Positions 63,398 through 64,000 of a DNA stretch of 64,000 bases are shown in pieces. Source of the stretch: Gracilaria vermiculophylla (taxonomy: Eukaryota; Rhodophyta; Florideophyceae; Gracilariales; Gracilariaceae); the NCBI GenBank assembly GCA_019155205.2, contig JAHNZQ020000016.1, forward strand, positions 314,183 through 378,182, given 5' to 3'. The notes beneath the pieces are model-generated. The model had not been told where the DNA came from. It made no database searches and worked only from the letters and a program-made list of their open reading frames with translations. How positions within the stretch are numbered: position 1 is the stretch's first letter; every line of letters starts with the position of its first letter. The position numbers were made by a program, and so were the translations under genes.

Positions 63398-63975
63398 ATG
63401 GTTCCAGCGTGGGTGCATGGCGTCGTATGGTTAGCGGCTGTGCGTGTGGAGAGGTGGGTGGTGGCAGGAAGGTCCTGGGGGGGATGGAAGATGTGAGTAG
63501 GGTGTGCGACTGAGTCGAGGGTGAACGTACCTTCGACGTTGGGCGGGTCTCCAGGGCGCTGGTTCTGCTGGTCGTTCTCGGCTAGAGCCGGGTTTGGGTG
63601 TACTGGGAAGGGCCAGTTGGGCGCAAACATGGGGAACGGGGGTTGAATATGTTGGGGCATGTACGCCAAGGGTGCGTGGTGGTTAAATGCGTTGACGTGG
63701 TTGGCGTGCGGGGCACCGGGGTCGGGCTTCGCTGGGTTGTTGGCTGGGGTAAACTTGGGGTGTCTGGTGTCGCGGCATTGTTCATCTGTGTGGTTCGGAG
63801 GGACTCGCATGAACTGCTGATGGAACGAGCACGGGCGGAAATTAGGAGCTTGATATTGCGGTGGTCTTTCGCGCAAAAACTGCGTGCGTCTCATCGAGGG
63901 TCGTGTCTGGTATGCCGGGGGGGGAAGACGAGATTGTTGTAACGTTGGGGATGGGTATATTGTTGATGTGGGCAT
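63398..63975 (-). CDS. Cop-3 pol linker, Pro/His/Asn-rich
   Basis: About 192 open codons (NHVNAFNHHAPLAYMPQHIQ, FAPNWPFPVHPNPALAEN) lie upstream of the RT on the same strand. Copia polyproteins have a poorly conserved proline-rich stretch between integrase and RT, which this fits. A gag-related origin cannot be excluded. The first codon shown is not a real start, since the frame belongs to a larger polyprotein. Confidence 0.5.
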
Positions 63976-64000
63976 TGTGGAGAATGTGGTGTTGTATGAC

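Larger units (their letters stand above)
61502..64000 (-). mobile_element. Copia retrotransposon Cop-3, 3' half, open pol, cut by the window edge
   Basis: The minus strand encodes the linker, RT and RNase H of a Copia polyprotein in one frame from the gap at 63297 down to 61502. The right part 63398-64000 encodes a Pro/His/Asn-rich linker. Gag, protease and integrase would lie beyond the window. The absence of stops in nearly 1.8 kb marks it as the youngest retroelement here. Confidence 0.9.

Noticed and set aside
1..64000. CRISPR arrays, bacterial operons or prophage
   Set aside because: No regularly spaced repeats of that kind were seen; gene structure, introns and transposons are eukaryotic.

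Overview
The window looks like nuclear DNA of a red alga, probably a florideophyte of the Chondrus type. That placement is inference. It rests on short clusters of compact, mostly intronless genes separated by islands of decayed transposons, on a cytosolic-type starch debranching enzyme, and on three plastid-type proteins (FtsH, ABC-F, organellar TrpRS) whose N-termini carry the early phenylalanine known from red algal transit peptides (MAFV, MNAPLSF, MSAFASAPF). Two 100-N assembly gaps lie at 25532-25631 and 63298-63397. Layout: 1-1711 is the 5' end (LTR plus gag) of a minus-strand Ty3/Gypsy element (family Gyp-A). 1779-7673 is a complete but decayed Copia element with 134-bp LTRs and target duplication CCGAT; a solo Gyp-A LTR with target duplication AACGA sits inside its gag. 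This Copia element landed in the last codons of an isoamylase gene (7667-9862, minus). The host gene cluster then runs from the isoamylase to FtsH (10518-12641, plus), TAF12 (13161-13859, minus, three exons), an ATRIP-like protein (14396-16624, plus), a plastid ABC-F protein with five N-terminal repeats (17275-20241, minus), TrpRS (20715-21881, plus) and a mitochondrial-carrier-family protein (22233-23186, minus). Neighbours are mostly head-to-head or tail-to-tail and so share promoters or 3' regions. From about 24.2 to 50 kb everything is mobile DNA: nested Tc1/mariner elements around a second Copia lineage (25.8-30.2 kb), a PIF/Harbinger transposase with its Myb-like partner (31.8-33.7 kb), an unexplained GC-rich block (34.7-35.7 kb), a large Gyp-A element (35.7-43.9 kb) that has lost protease and reverse transcriptase but carries a long antisense ORF, and a second Gypsy family with 291-bp LTRs (44355-49794). 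A second host cluster follows: an unknown proline-rich protein (52720-54933, minus), a BAR-domain protein (55343-56509, plus) and a FabZ-like hotdog protein (56523-57042, minus, two exons). The window ends in two more Tc1 elements, a piggyBac-like remnant and a third Copia element (61502-64000, minus) whose pol is still open. The host genes serve storage polysaccharide breakdown, plastid proteostasis and translation, transcription initiation, probable DNA-damage signalling, membrane shaping and transport. I see no operon-like system; the closest to new biology are the antisense ORF in Gyp-A, the five-repeat extension of the ABC-F protein, and the replacement of a host stop codon by a retrotransposon LTR.
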